In this document: one piece after another, positions 21,047-32,496 of the stretch
Numbering within the stretch: the first letter of the stretch is position 1
Layout of the letters: every line of letters starts with the position of its first letter
From: Pseudeuparius sepicola
Lineage: Eukaryota > Arthropoda > Insecta > Coleoptera > Anthribidae
Direction of reading: 5' to 3'
Length of the DNA: 64,000 nt
Assembly (NCBI GenBank): GCA_963920635.1
Contig: OY987299.1
Span: 130,817,373 to 130,881,372, forward strand
The notes under the pieces: model-generated
What the model saw: the letters and a program-made list of their open reading frames with translations, nothing else
Told to the model about the DNA's origin: nothing
Database searches by the model: none
Translations under genes and position numbers: made by a program

Positions 21047-24000
21047 TCACTCGACCACCGCGAACGAGCTGCCCGTGCAGGCGAACGCCAGCCGCACCTT
21101 CCTGCCGGGCAGGACGCGCGCCGGCGTCCTCACGTCCGCCTTGCCGCCCGTGCCGCAGCTGCCGTGCTCGTTCCAGCCCCAGGCGTACAGGTCGCCCTCG
21201 CCGCACACCGCCAGCCCGTGCTCCGAGCCGAGGCTGAGCTGCTTGGCCGGCGGCAGGGCGCCCACCTTCTTCGGCGTGTGGGTCGACTGGCGCTCCTCGC
21301 CCAGCTGGCCGAACGTGTTGCGGCCCCACGTGAACACGTCGCCCGCGTCGTTCAGGCACGCGCTGTGCGTCCAGCCGGCGTAGATCTTCCGCAGGCCTGC
21401 CGGGGCAGACACCGATCAATCATTTATTGGTGATACAAGCACGAGAACACTTTTCACAAGTCATATATACAATTCTAAGATTAACACGTTGACAGCCGTA
21501 ATAGAAAATATTTCTTAAGTGTCTGGAGCCAGATATATATTTTTTTGTTTATAGATGTTCGAGATGTTATAAATAAGACATAAAATGTCCACATTTGACA
21601 TTATTTACTTTCTGAGCCTTTGAGTGTGATGCACGTGTGCATCGCGTGGCCTGTAGAGCAAAATATTTATGTTGAAGCCATGCGATGCACACATACAGTG
21701 TGTCCCGTTTTTCATGTTAACACCCCTGAAAATCTAAGAAGGCCGAAGGAATTGAACGGGGCAATTTTTTTATAGATATGTCCCTGAAAGGTCATCATTT
21801 GCGAAGTATTGGTTTGGCATTGCCGCGAAAGCCTGGCCTACTGCGATTTTTTAAAGGGGTGCCTTTTTCGAAAAACCATTTTAGGCATTTTTTTATTTAA
21901 AATCTGACACCACAGCGTTAATTAGGACACACTGAAACCCCCATATACCAAATTTGAACAAAAAATATACAGGGAGTTCCATTCTGTAGGGTGTCAAAGT
22001 TGAGCAAAATAGGAATTTTAAAGACATCTGGCGAGTCAAGTGTGCCATGGAATCCCTTCAAAACAGTTGCATAGTCAACAGGACCACTCAAGGTATTGGT
22101 GTGCAAAGGTCCAATACAAAATATACAGAGTGTTCTTATCTGTGCCATCTCAAATTACTGAATATTTAGAACTTATATACGCAAAAATCGCAGTAGGCCA
22201 GGCTTTCGCGGCAATGCCAAACCAATACTTCGCAAATGACAACCTTTCAGGGACATATCTATAAAAAAATTGCCCCGTTCAATTCCTTCAGCCTACTTAG
22301 ATTTTCAGGGGTGTTAACATGAAAAACGGGACACACTGTATATTTTCAAAAATATATATTCAAACAACAAATAATATATGTTGAATTTATTTTTGACGCA
22401 TATGAAATATTTCAATAAAAAGGCCAAAAATCATTAAATATGCATTAGTATTATTACTAAATATGATACTAATATAACACCATTTCAATTCAGTTTAGAG
22501 CTGGGCCAATACAAATGTTTTGTCTTCCAGGCCATTCCCCCAAGCAGCATTTTTAGTCGCCGTTACGTTCCGGCGACTTTTGTTTGCAACTTTAAAGTTG
22601 TGATTACTACTGATAGGAACGTAATTACTACGTTCCTATTACGTCCCTGCGACCAAAATGGGGAACATTTTGAGGGTGATAGATACGTAACGGCGACCAC
22701 CTAGCAACTTATACACCGCTACGACGCGCTTACGTTCCGGCAACGTGGTGGAGACGTAGCAGCGTGGTCACCGCTACTTTGTTGGATTTGTTTGCTTCTT
22801 TACATTCGCGTCCTCGCTTTGTCTTTGTCTAAATAATTAAAAAGTACTCTAGCCCAGCATCTTCCGTCATTTTTCAATAACCGTGGAAAATGGAAGTACC
22901 TAATATTTATTTTTAACTTATATCTATGAATAATGGTAGGTATAAGAAAGGTATTAATTTGCTGATTTATTTCCCGTTGCTAGATTCAAGAAACTAAAAC
23001 GATTGAAAATTTTCTGTCAAATATGACGTTGATAGATTGAAGAGTAACAAAACGCCCTCTCAAAATGCATGTTTTAACACTTTTTTATCGGGAGAATAAA
23101 TTACGAAAATGTGCGAAATTACCTAAAAATGCTGAAAAATTATTTTTTAATATTTCTATAAGTTATACGAGTTCATTTTTGCCCAATTTTCTCTTTTTTG
23201 GGACAATTTTGAAGAAATAATCATTTCAGTACCAAAGGAAATTGACATTTGATATTGATGGCGTCTATCATTTTATAAGAAAATATGGCGTAATTTTCAG
23301 TAATTACTTCTAAGTATTATTTACCTTAAAATGGGTGTTTGAAGGCTTTGCCATTTAAGTGGTAGTAACGGCAACTAGACTTTTTTCACTTTAAGGTAAT
23401 TCCTACCTTTAAGACGAAAATTAGTTTTAGATATTTTAAACTCGAAAGTCCCAATTACTACAAGAGAACTTCAAAGTTCCAGAAGCCTCGTTTAAGTTCC
23501 AAATGCTACTACTAGGTCTCATTTGGAACTTTAACCTATAATTTGTATATGAGAGTGTTATTTTCAGCCGGTGTGTTTTGTGCTATATTTCGAAATGTTG
23601 ATATTTATAATTGTAGCCACTCAAGAGAAGCGTTTTGTAATTTTGTATTGAAGACAGGTGCTCGTGTTTCGATTCGTTTCATCCAACTGCTGCTTTAATT
23701 TTCTATAAAATGTGAATGTGTGTCTATAATTTTTCTTCTTTCTAATGGCTGACATTTTCGTCACTTCGCAGAAACGACCCAATCCTTCATTTTGGTCCCT
23801 ATAGAAGTGACAGTTACTTTAAAGTATTTTTTTTGTAGTAAAAATTCTAGTAATTTTAAATGGAGTGGGAAGTAAAATTTACCATACAGTAGTTTTCTCG
23901 AGTAGCGGGAAAGTTAATTTCACTTTAAATATGACTATATAGTTCCGTAACTTTGGAGGTATTTCTAAAGTCACTAAGATGTAGAAGTTACTTTCACCGT

Positions 24001-27000
24001 TACCATAAAGTAATGAAAACTTTAAAGTGATAAACAAGTAACGCGACAAAGTAATTGTGACCATTGAATATAACTTTAGAGTTAACATGACTTTAACGTA
24101 AATTTGCATAGTAACAATTTCGTTCCAGATACTTCAAAAACTACTTAGAAGTACTGAAACCATAAAGTTCCAACTTGTAGTAATAATTACTACGTAATTA
24201 CTCATACTTTCTCAATATAAGTAATAAAAATTAATAAGTCGATTTTTAAGTAATAATTACGTAATAACTACTTATTCAAAGTTCCCATCTCGTTACCGCA
24301 ACTTTAATGCTGCTTGGGCCCGTCGATCGCTCATAAGACTATTATTATAGCGCGAAGCACCTGTAAGCAACGTGGCTTGGCGTAAAATTATATATGCGAA
24401 TCACATCACAATCCTAGCAAGGAGCCATGCGAGTCACACGTGCTTCGCATGGCGGTCAACGTGTTAAAACAACACATATGTAAGTAAAAACCACCAATAG
24501 CAAGACTCAATACAATGAAACAAAATCTCACAAGTGGACACATTTACAAGTAAATTAAAAATGTGTTAAAAATTTAAAAATGTATTAAAAATATGCAAGA
24601 AACAACATCTAGCGAGACCGACATATTTCTTTCTATTTACTAGTTTTAAAAAACAATAAGACAGAGACAAAAATATGTCCATCCACTCAGGGAAACAGTC
24701 CCCCCGCACCTCAATACCCCAAGCCGCTGAAATTATCACTAAGATATCCGTCCCCACTGTAGAAGGCCCTAGACTTCAGAAAATTTCTTAATACCACTTT
24801 GAATCTACTGACAGGCAAGCATCTCACAATGCCGGGGTGGACATTGTAAAACCCCAGCCTCACAAAGCTTTGACGGCAACAATCTCTATATCTTAAACCA
24901 TCGATGATCCTCACACACTTCCTCTGAACAGAGAAAAGCCTCTTAACATGAGCAGAGTGGCCCCGATCGTCACATTCCGCAAATACTGTGTCGTTACTTC
25001 GAACCAGGGACTCTTTAAAATAAGGGGACCCGGCATGTCACAGTCTATCGCATAGGAAAAGTGAAGCCTCGAGGGGAAGTTTGTTTTCTGTCGACTCCGA
25101 GGAGAGCACAAGGGGGCTGGTACAAGGTTAGGTTATATGTCAGTGTCCAACTGCCATCAGGTTTTATGTGACATGCCAGTGCCATAGATTCTAAAGGAGG
25201 CAAAATATTTCCCATCATAATTCACAATTTTTAACTTTTCACTGTAGTAGTCCCAATAATTGCAACCAGATTTTTCCTGTATCACCTTGAGTAATCCTAC
25301 AATTCCCAATACGTGGGCATTACGTATAAGTAGGTAGTTCGAAACAAAAATCGTATTTCGAACATTTTAAATTATTAAGCAGGTAGCTTCAGTCAGGTCT
25401 TTTTTTTAAAGAGATTTTATCTACGATTACAAGTTTATTTTAAGTTTGTGAGGATATTGACAGATCTAGATCGGGATGATAATTAAATTCAACTCTAGTT
25501 TAGTTCTGATAAAACCACAAACCACTGAAACATTCCAATATTCAAATTTGACATCCTGTTTGTCTATCACAATGTATAATCTGTAGCAATATTTTGAGCC
25601 ATATTTGACAATTATTAGCAATTCACTTGGGAATTCAATTACATGCAACTTGTGGATGTGAGGGGAAATATTTCAAGTCAGTTTTTCTATGTACCATTAT
25701 TTTTCCAATTAATTTTACAACTAATATTGAAAACTTTTTTTTATCGAATCCCTCTTGAATTTAATTAATAAGTAATTTTAAATTGTTTGCCTCGATTAAA
25801 AATATTTTGAGAACTCAAACAATGAAACAATGTTCTTGGGGGTCGATGACATCATTCAGCATGTGTTTTGCAGGCTTGTGGGAGTTGAGATTTTTTCTGA
25901 ATTTGCAAAAATACATCAATTTGAGTAATTATATAAGATTTCTTTATGTATTTACTAGGGATGCCAAGACATCTGTCATAATTTCAAAGAAATCTTGTGA
26001 AAGTGAGGAAAAATTCTGCAAAAGTTAGAAAAAAGAAAAAACTTTTCAGAATTGCATTAACCAGAATTATTTAATTTCTTTGACAAGATTTCTCCTTACT
26101 TTTCTGCAAATACTACAAGGATCTAACGTTTATTTAACGAGAATTCAACACCTGCCAATATTTGTGCAATATTAACCAATCAGGTGCCCACTTAAATCCC
26201 ATTTTCAAAAAGGAAAGATATTTATAATTTTTGTAGTTTGGTTGTTAAATTATTCCTAAACATTAGATAATTAACTTATTTGCAGTTGTTAAATTCTCTT
26301 CCTAAATACAAATCGTGGTACCTATGCCTAATAATCAGAAAATAGGCACACCACTAGTTATATTACCCCTGAAAAAGCAACGTGCAAGCAAAATATGTAC
26401 TTTTAAATATTTTATGGCATTGTAAATAAATACTTATAAAAGTAGTTCAAAGGCAACAGTTCTGATGAAGTAAATGAGAAAACTGTTTAAATACTATATC
26501 AGTAATGATAAATTGAAAACAATATATCTAGGGGACTCTTGAACTACTTTATATAACAAAATCCATAGTTTTTCAGAATCTATTAACTCTTAAAATACAA
26601 GAGATGACGGACATTAAATTGTGTTTATTATATTCAGTGCTGAATTCTCGTAAAGAATTTCAAAGAAAGCTGGAATTGTATGCCTTTACATTTTCTGTGG
26701 TAAAACTGATTTATTGGAACAACAAGGATTACCTGCAAACTTTGTCAGCAGTTCTTCTTCCCCTATTATCTTTTATTGCCCAATGCTATAAGTTAACAAA
26801 ATCTATTGTTGAAACTGGTTTTGCTTTCACTATTTAGAAATTAAAAACCCTGTTATTCCATATATGTACATATCACATCCCCGCTCCTTATTTAATATTA
26901 AAAAAAGGTAACTCTTATTTGGGATAATTTTCAAAATATATGTGCAAAAATTTCCCACAATAATTAAATTATTAATTTAATTAAAGTTTACAATAGACTC

Positions 27001-29300
27001 GACATGATTAAAAATGTGCATAAGTTTATATTATACCTATTATACTCAATGGTTCCACAAATCTAATAGTTCTAACTACTTTAAAATTGTTTGCTAACCT
27101 TTTTGTTCCACTTAAAAATTGTAATTATCTTAAGTATGGAATAAATCATTTGTAATCCCTTTTTAAATGATAAAGCAAGAAGATATAAAAAACAAAGCAT
27201 CTTTAAGTCTTTATTAAAGGCTTTTATATTATTTGATCTATTTATAGGCAAGAATTTCAAAGCTTTTTTAAATGTATTTTTGCATGTCTTTTTTATATAT
27301 TTTGCTACCTTTTTTTATATTAGGATAGGTAAATTTAAATAGGTATGTGTCTGTAGATCTTGCACTTATTTGAATATAATACCTAATTCTTTTAATTTTA
27401 AGAGATAATAGGTAAAATAATGTTGGACAGAATAAAAAAAGTGAAACATTTTTTTTCACCAGATTTATACATCGTTTTTTATATTTTCAGAGGTAATAAC
27501 AGTTGTATTTAGGAGAATTTAACAACTGCAAATAATTTAACTATTCAGTGTTTAGGTGTAGTTTGTAAATAAATTAACTTTTCGAAAATCTGATTTAAAA
27601 AATAAAAAGAGTAGCCACAACTGGCATTTGAAACTGGGACCCAAAGCGAGAATCATGACACTAGACCATTGTGCTTCCATGTAAAATTTACTTAACTAGC
27701 CGTGTTTAAATTTAATTACTATGCGCACAAGCGTTGACTGACGTATGGATAAGACTTCTCACGGCTATAGTTCCATGTCCTGGAATGTAGATGGCGCCTA
27801 TGGTCAACAATGTATTTTGTCTCCGGGAAGCGCATGGTGAGCCAGAGAACTGTCAAACATGACAGCCGTGAGCAGTCTTTATTAATACGTCAGTCAACGG
27901 CACAAGTCTATTTGATAGATGTCAGTTAGGGTGAGCCAATGCTTTAACTGAAATTGTATCTTCTAGTCCTAGCGCAATATTGGTTTAGTGTAATTTGGGC
28001 GTAACTAAGAGAGTAAACCATCACCTGATTGGTTAATATTAGAAAAATTATGTTATTTCAATGGTTCACAATGGCTGGCGCTGAACTCTCAAATCCGTAT
28101 TTTATTTTCTTATATTTATATGCCTGCTATATTATTATAAATTTTAAATCTAATAAGTGATTTTGCAAGAAATGACCTACTTTCCTAACAAAATAATACA
28201 ATTTTTCAAGCGCACTCAAATACAAAATATTATAACCTCGATAACATACTATAAATAAATAAATAAAAGATATATATGTTTGCACTTGGTTCATCTCCTG
28301 TTTACTGCGTACAAAGGACGTTATCTAATCAGATTATTATATACCTACATATTTGGCATCACAGCTCTAACCCTGTTTACCGTTAAGATTTTGTTTGTTA
28401 CTTTGTCTTGAATATTAGCGGTTAGACCTAATTTTTCAATTTCTAACGACGCTATTCGAGGACACTAACGAGACGCATAGAAAGATACTGACCTTCCCTT
28501 TTCATAACCTCGAGCGGCAGATAGCTGCTCTCGACCTCAATGTTGACGCCCAGCTGGCCCCACTTGTTCTCGCCCCAGCTCAGCACCGTCCCGTCGCCCT
28601 TCAACGCCAGCGTGTGGTGCTGCCCGCTGGCCACGCTGATCACGTCCTCGACGTCGTGCCTTGATATGCTCAAGTAGTTGTCGTCGTCGTAGTTGTCGCC
28701 CAGGCCCAGCTGCCCCTTGGTGCCGCTACCCGCCACCAGCAGTCCCCCCTCCTTCGTGATCATGGCGCAGTGTCGCAGCCCGCAGCTCACCTCCCTGAAC
28801 CCGGTGGCGAACTTCAGCGAGACCTGCAGCCGGGACGGGATGCCGGTGCACGTGATGCTCTTGGACAGCCCCAGCTGGGTGTGGGAGTTGTTGCCCCACA
28901 CAAACTGCTTGCCGCACTCGGACACGGCGGCGCTGAAGTCCCACCCGCACGACACCTGCACGATCTTGAACTCCTTCAGTATCTCGATGGGGGTGAGCTT
29001 GACGGTGTCGTCCGACAGCCCGAGCTGCCCCTTCGAGTTCCACCCGCAGCAGTAGACCGTCCCGGTGTTGTCCAAGATGAGCGTGTGGCCCGCCCCGCCG
29101 GCGATCTGCACGATGTTCTCGGCCTTGAGGTCGCAGGCGTCGAGGGGCACCTCCTTGGGGGTGAGCTCCTCCTCGGACTTGGCGCCCAAGCCTAGCTGGC
29201 CGAAGCTGTTGGCACCCTGTGTGAAAAAAGCGAGAGCGTGAGCGCGCGCGCCGGGTCGCCCGCAAACCGACGCGAGACTCACCCAGCAATATAAACTCAT
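21047..29300 (-). CDS. Sergef: SERGEF/DelGEF-like RCC1-repeat protein (3 exons)
   Basis: Exons in transcript order: 29300-29283, 29216-28493, 21396-21047. Donors and acceptors are GT-AG and the phases fit, giving 363 residues. The 18-bp first exon encodes MSLYCW. The protein is a chain of RCC1 repeats forming a seven-bladed propeller: WGANSFGQLGLG, CCGWNSKGQLGLS, SCGWDFSAAVSECGKQFVWG, GTKGQLGLGDN, WGENKWGQLG, AGWTHSACLNDAGDVFTWGR and YAWGWNEHGSCG. The closest match is SERGEF (DelGEF), a secretion-linked RCC1 protein that binds the exocyst; WGWNEHG(M/S)CG near the C-terminus is characteristic. Human SERGEF is longer at the C-terminus (458). Exons are extremely GC- and CpG-rich in an AT-rich setting. 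The 7.1 kb intron 2 is packed with repeats. A minus-strand AATAAA lies at 20934-20939. Confidence 0.85.
21696..22338. mobile_element. Palindromic element, shared-core family
   Basis: Flanked by TA. Ends CAGTGTGTCCCGTTTTTCA and TGAAAAACGGGACACACTG; arms of about 200 bp include GTTAACACCCCTGAAAATCT and TTGGTTTGGCATTGCCGCG. The interior has the block AATCTGACACCACAGCGTTA, CAGGGAGTTCCATTCTG and GTGTGCCATGGAATCCC, shared with 15.7, 31.4 and 50.1 kb. It lies in Sergef intron 2. Confidence 0.78.
22538..24318. mobile_element. Large non-coding element with CCCAAGCAGCATT ends
   Basis: Starts CCCAAGCAGCATTTTTAGTC and ends AATGCTGCTTGGG, a 13-bp terminal inverted repeat over 1,781 bp. The first ~1.2 kb is repeated at 62825-64000 at roughly 95% identity by eye. 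The inside is full of short variants of AACTTTAAAGTT, GTAATTACTAC and GTTACTTT in both orientations, so it is a low-complexity mosaic rather than code. The superfamily is not evident: no transposase, and I could not find a convincing target duplication. Confidence 0.7.
24560..25120 (-). mobile_element. Degenerate LINE reverse transcriptase fragment
   Basis: Minus-strand residues GHSAHVKRLFSVQRKCVRII then DGLRYRDCCRQSFVRLG correspond to the C-terminal RT region that the LINE at 8.1-8.9 kb carries as GHSPHVSRAFAIQRRAIRYI then TGVGYRDDVRQNFSELG. The frame is broken on both sides. An older relative, inside Sergef intron 2. Confidence 0.65.
26185..26330 (+). repeat. SINE tail fragment (tRNA-Pro SINE family)
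   Basis: CATTTTCAAAAAGG, TTTGTAGTTTGGTTGTTAAA, CCTAAACATTAGATAATTAA and GCAGTTGTTAAATTCTCTTC, then CCTAAATACAAATCGTGGT, match the body of the SINE at 41.7 kb in order and orientation. The tRNA-like head is missing (5'-truncated). Confidence 0.65.
27490..27678 (-). repeat. tRNA-Pro-derived SINE, copy 2
   Basis: Minus strand begins GGAAGCACAATGGTCTAGTG, then TCATGATTCTCGCTTTGGGT, a tRNA-Pro-like head with box A (TGGTCTAGTG) and a TGG anticodon. The box B region has decayed (CAGTTTCAAATG). It is followed by GTTGTGGCTACTCTTTTTAT and the same body as at 41.7 kb, ending TTAAATTCTCCTAAATACAA. Confidence 0.75.
27732..27899. mobile_element. MITE with CGTTGACTGACG ends, copy 1
   Basis: 168 bp bounded by CGTTGACTGACGTAT and TAATACGTCAGTCAACG, flanked by the 7-bp direct repeat GCACAAG (27725-27731 and 27900-27906). 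A second copy lies at 42041-42219. The interior (GATGGCGCCTATGGTCAACA, GCGCATGGTGAGCCAGAGAA) is about 90% identical between them. Target duplication of 7-8 bp suggests hAT-type mobilisation (inference). Confidence 0.82.
28000..28440. other. Sergef intron 2, non-repeat part
   Basis: AT-rich intronic DNA next to exon 2 with no recognisable element. The stretch 25130-26180 of the same intron and 26330-27480 are likewise without identifiable features. Confidence 0.35.
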
Positions 29301-29760
29301 GGTGGAATGGGGCTCTGGCCGTGAAGATCCGTTTTTGCGACGAGCGAAAGTATGCGAAAGTTCCTTAGGTCCAACACGCGTCTGGTACCGTCTGGCTGGA
29401 AGTGAGGTTACATCCGCGGCGCACGGAACGTCCGAAGAGAAAAAGATACTTCAACGGTCGCCGCTTTTTTTCCGCTCCTTTGTCCGGTTGCCGTCATTAA
29501 TTTGTCGATGCTCTTTGTCCGACGTTTTAATTTGTATCGGAATAACAAGGGAAAGAGAATAACCACGAAAATAACCAGACCAAACCTGTGACCGCTTTGA
29601 CCCTTGGGAATACGCAAATTGCACGGATAGTCGGATAGCGTCAGTTCGCTATTCTTTGCGGCGGCGTTGCCGGATTTACGAGCGATTTTTTTTTGCGCAG
29701 TGGCTTTACCACGGACCACGGTGTATAGAGAGAGCGGTGGTCCCATTCGGCTCTATGGTG
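29301..29760. promoter_or_regulatory. Sergef promoter region, GC-rich
   Basis: CpG-richer than the flanking DNA (GAAGATCCGTTTTTGCGACG, TCGCCGCTTTTTTTCCGCTC). It lies directly upstream of the Sergef start on the minus strand, so promoter and leader are expected here. Long open frames on both strands are by-products of composition. Confidence 0.35.
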
Positions 29761-29978
29761 GGGACGGTAGGGGTGCTGACGTCATTGCATACCTTTCTAT
29801 GGAATTATCCGTCTGCTTTAATGTGAAGGGTCGAGGTAAGGAATAAACCGAAAAGTTTTTAATAATTTTTACAAAGATAATTTGAAAAAATCGAAACATG
29901 TGGTGAAAAGGGTTACCAACATAATAAAAAAAGGTTCCCATCTATTCCGGAGGACATTATTTCAACGTTTGTCTTACC

Positions 29979-30258
29979 TGATATCCTTGTTTATGGATAC
30001 TTTAGGTAGCCAATGTCTGACACTGACATAAGGACATGACAGAAATAAAGTAGATACAGGGGACAGATTTTGCAAAAAATAAAGTTGGCCAGCTGTTTTT
30101 TTTTGGTAGATTTTAATAGTAGAAAATTAGTAGACATTGACTGGGCCACTTTAATTTTTGGCGCTATCTGTTGTTTGTATCCAATATTGCTCTCGTATCC
30201 TTATGACTATGTCACACATTGGCTATAACTATAGGAATTCCATAAACAAAGCTGATAT
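29979..30258. repeat. Inverted-repeat MITE-like element
   Basis: TGATATCCTTGTTTATGGA..., then GTAGCCAATGTCTGACA...ATAAGGA at the left is mirrored by TCCTTATGACTATGTCACAC, ATTGGCTA and TTCCATAAACAAAGCTGATA at the right. About 280 bp, arms imperfect. Immediately after it is a 29-bp palindrome, 30266-30294 (CTCAGACTAATGA / TCATTAGTCTGAG). Confidence 0.55.
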
Positions 30259-30294
30259 GTTCCAGCCTCAGACTAATGATTCATTAGTCTGAGG

Positions 30295-31353
30295 GTCCAG
30301 CTCCATTTTGCAACCTGTAAATTTCACATGTTTGTTATACCTACTTATAGAAAAAAATATTACCTAATATTATTTAAATTATATATTACCATTGAGTAAA
30401 GGAATATTTACTCAATGATATTACTTAAATCTAAAAACGTTAATCAATGCTAATACAAAATCAAAGAAAAATTAAGAAAAATAAGAAATAATATAAACTC
30501 CTGGACAAAATTAACGCCCCTAACATAATAAATCCCCACAAAAATTGCATTTTAAATTAATGGAAACTAAATGAAAAGCAACAAATCGCATTATTTAATT
30601 AGTTTAACAGTAATATGCGAAAAATGCCAATTTTACATTTTAATTTTGGTAGACAGGCAAAATAATTAATATAAAGTAATTTTGTATTTATTTTTTTGGT
30701 ATTTATTTTGTATATATTGCATAAAAAAAATCTATTTTATGTTTAATCGGAATAACTTATAATCCCAAGCAATAACTAAAATCTTGAGCCAAAAAACACA
30801 AAATTTTCACCCGAATTGCTCACGGTGTAATACACGTGCGAATTGCTGGGTATGCAATGACGTCAGGTGCCGCCATTTTCGTAAGGAGGGGAATACGAAT
30901 GCGGCCACCGCTCTGTCTATGTCTATGTCTATACGCCGTGACCACGGACCTCAAACAAAACACAGAGCTGCTCGTAACTACCCAAGGTCGTAAAACCAGA
31001 GATCAGTGTTCTCTGCTATAGGGTTCCTTTATTAGAAGGTAGTAAAGAAGTAAAGTAGTAAAACCATTGTACCTTCCTCCATCGACGGGTAAAACTATCG
31101 GATGACATGACAGTCATGACACCGCGCTTGACGTCAATATGGCTGAGACCTCTGGGTGTCGCCTCCAAAACTAAGTTTTGGCGGCAAAGCCAAATTTGAA
31201 TCGAAATTACCATATTAGAATTCATTTTTGAAGCTTATTAATCAGATTTTCTAGTTGTTTTATACTACATTTATATTTATCTTTAATTTTGAATAAGTCA
31301 ACAGTAATAATAAAATAAAAAAAAATAATTGTAGAAGTCAACAAATAACTATA
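30295..31353. other. Gene-free AT-rich spacer
   Basis: No gene. A GC-richer patch at 30790-31000 contains a TGACGTCA-like site (near 30859) and a CTATGT hexamer repeat, but no convincing frame. Confidence 0.35.
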
Positions 31354-32248
31354 CAGGGTATCTACTTTTAAACATAAACAAATCCATAAAATCTTGATTT
31401 CTGGAGATAATCCCCTGAGCTTTTTTTGTTTAAAAGGCCTTCAAAAACCCCTTCTTTTGACCTTCCTACCATTTTGAAATCGCAAATCCAGGGTCGGCTA
31501 CGATTTTTTGTACCTCCCGATTAACCATTTAGCGATTTTTTTTTCATTTAAAATCTGACACTACATAGTTAATCAGGACACCCCAAAGTCACACACTATA
31601 CCAAATTTTAACAAAAATATGCAAGGAGTTCATATCCATTCTGCAGGGTAGTATCAAATTTGAGCAAAGTAGTAATGGTAGTAATTTTAATGGAACCTAG
31701 CCAGTCAAGTGTGCCATGGGGAATCCCCTCAAAACAATTATTGATGATGAATATCCTACATGGTGTTTTTCTCTGTACCATCACAAAGTACTGAATTTTT
31801 TAGGGTAGGTATATCAAAACCGTTCCAGTATACTACAGTAGGTCCATGAGTTAAGGTGTCTGGTGAGCCACGACAGGAAACACACTTTGGGTAGTCCTAT
31901 ATTATGTCCATTCAACTGTTTTGAGGGGATTCCATGGCACACACGAAACTCGCCATATAGCCTTTAAAATTCCTAGTTTGCTCAACTGAAACCTTGAAGA
32001 ATAGAATTCTCTGTATATTTTTTGTTCAAATTTGGTATCTGGGGGTTTTGGGGTGTCCTGATTGATGCTGTGTCGTCAGATTCTAAATACAAAAATCCCT
32101 AAATGGGTTTCGTGAAAATCTGGGGCATTTTGAAAATTGTAGGAAGGTCAAGGTTTTTCAAGGCCTTTCAAACAAAAAAAAAAGTTTAGATGATTATCTT
32201 TTAAAATAAAGATTTTATGGGGATTTGTATGTTTAAAAGTAACCCTCT
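31354..32248. mobile_element. Palindromic element, shared-core family
   Basis: Left CAGGGTATCTACTTTTAAAC after TATA; right GTTTAAAAGTAACCCTCTATA. The arms carry AATCTGACACTACATAGTTA, CAAGGAGTTCATATCCATTC and GTGTGCCATGGGGAATCCCC, with mirrored versions at 31920-32090. More diverged than its relatives at 21.7 and 50.1 kb. Confidence 0.7.
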
Positions 32249-32496
32249 ATAAAGAAAATTTAACCTACACACCTAGTGTCATGGTGAATATTTTTTATTT
32301 AGGAATTGGATGGATAAAAAATTAAAAAATATATATTTTATCATTACATTTTGTAGAAATACAGAGATAACGAGATAACTAAGATTTTTCTTTGTAGAAA
32401 AATATCACTGCAGATGCCATAATTTATTGATTGACTATAAGCAGGACAAGGCAAATAGGTATAAGTAGGTACAAGTTTTTGTGTAAAAATCATGTA

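Noticed and set aside
20994..21433. Several long overlapping frames on both strands over the Sergef last exon, and again at 28693-29289
   Set aside because: They are by-products of very GC-rich coding sequence with few stop codons. Only the frame with RCC1 repeats has homology and correct splice phases.
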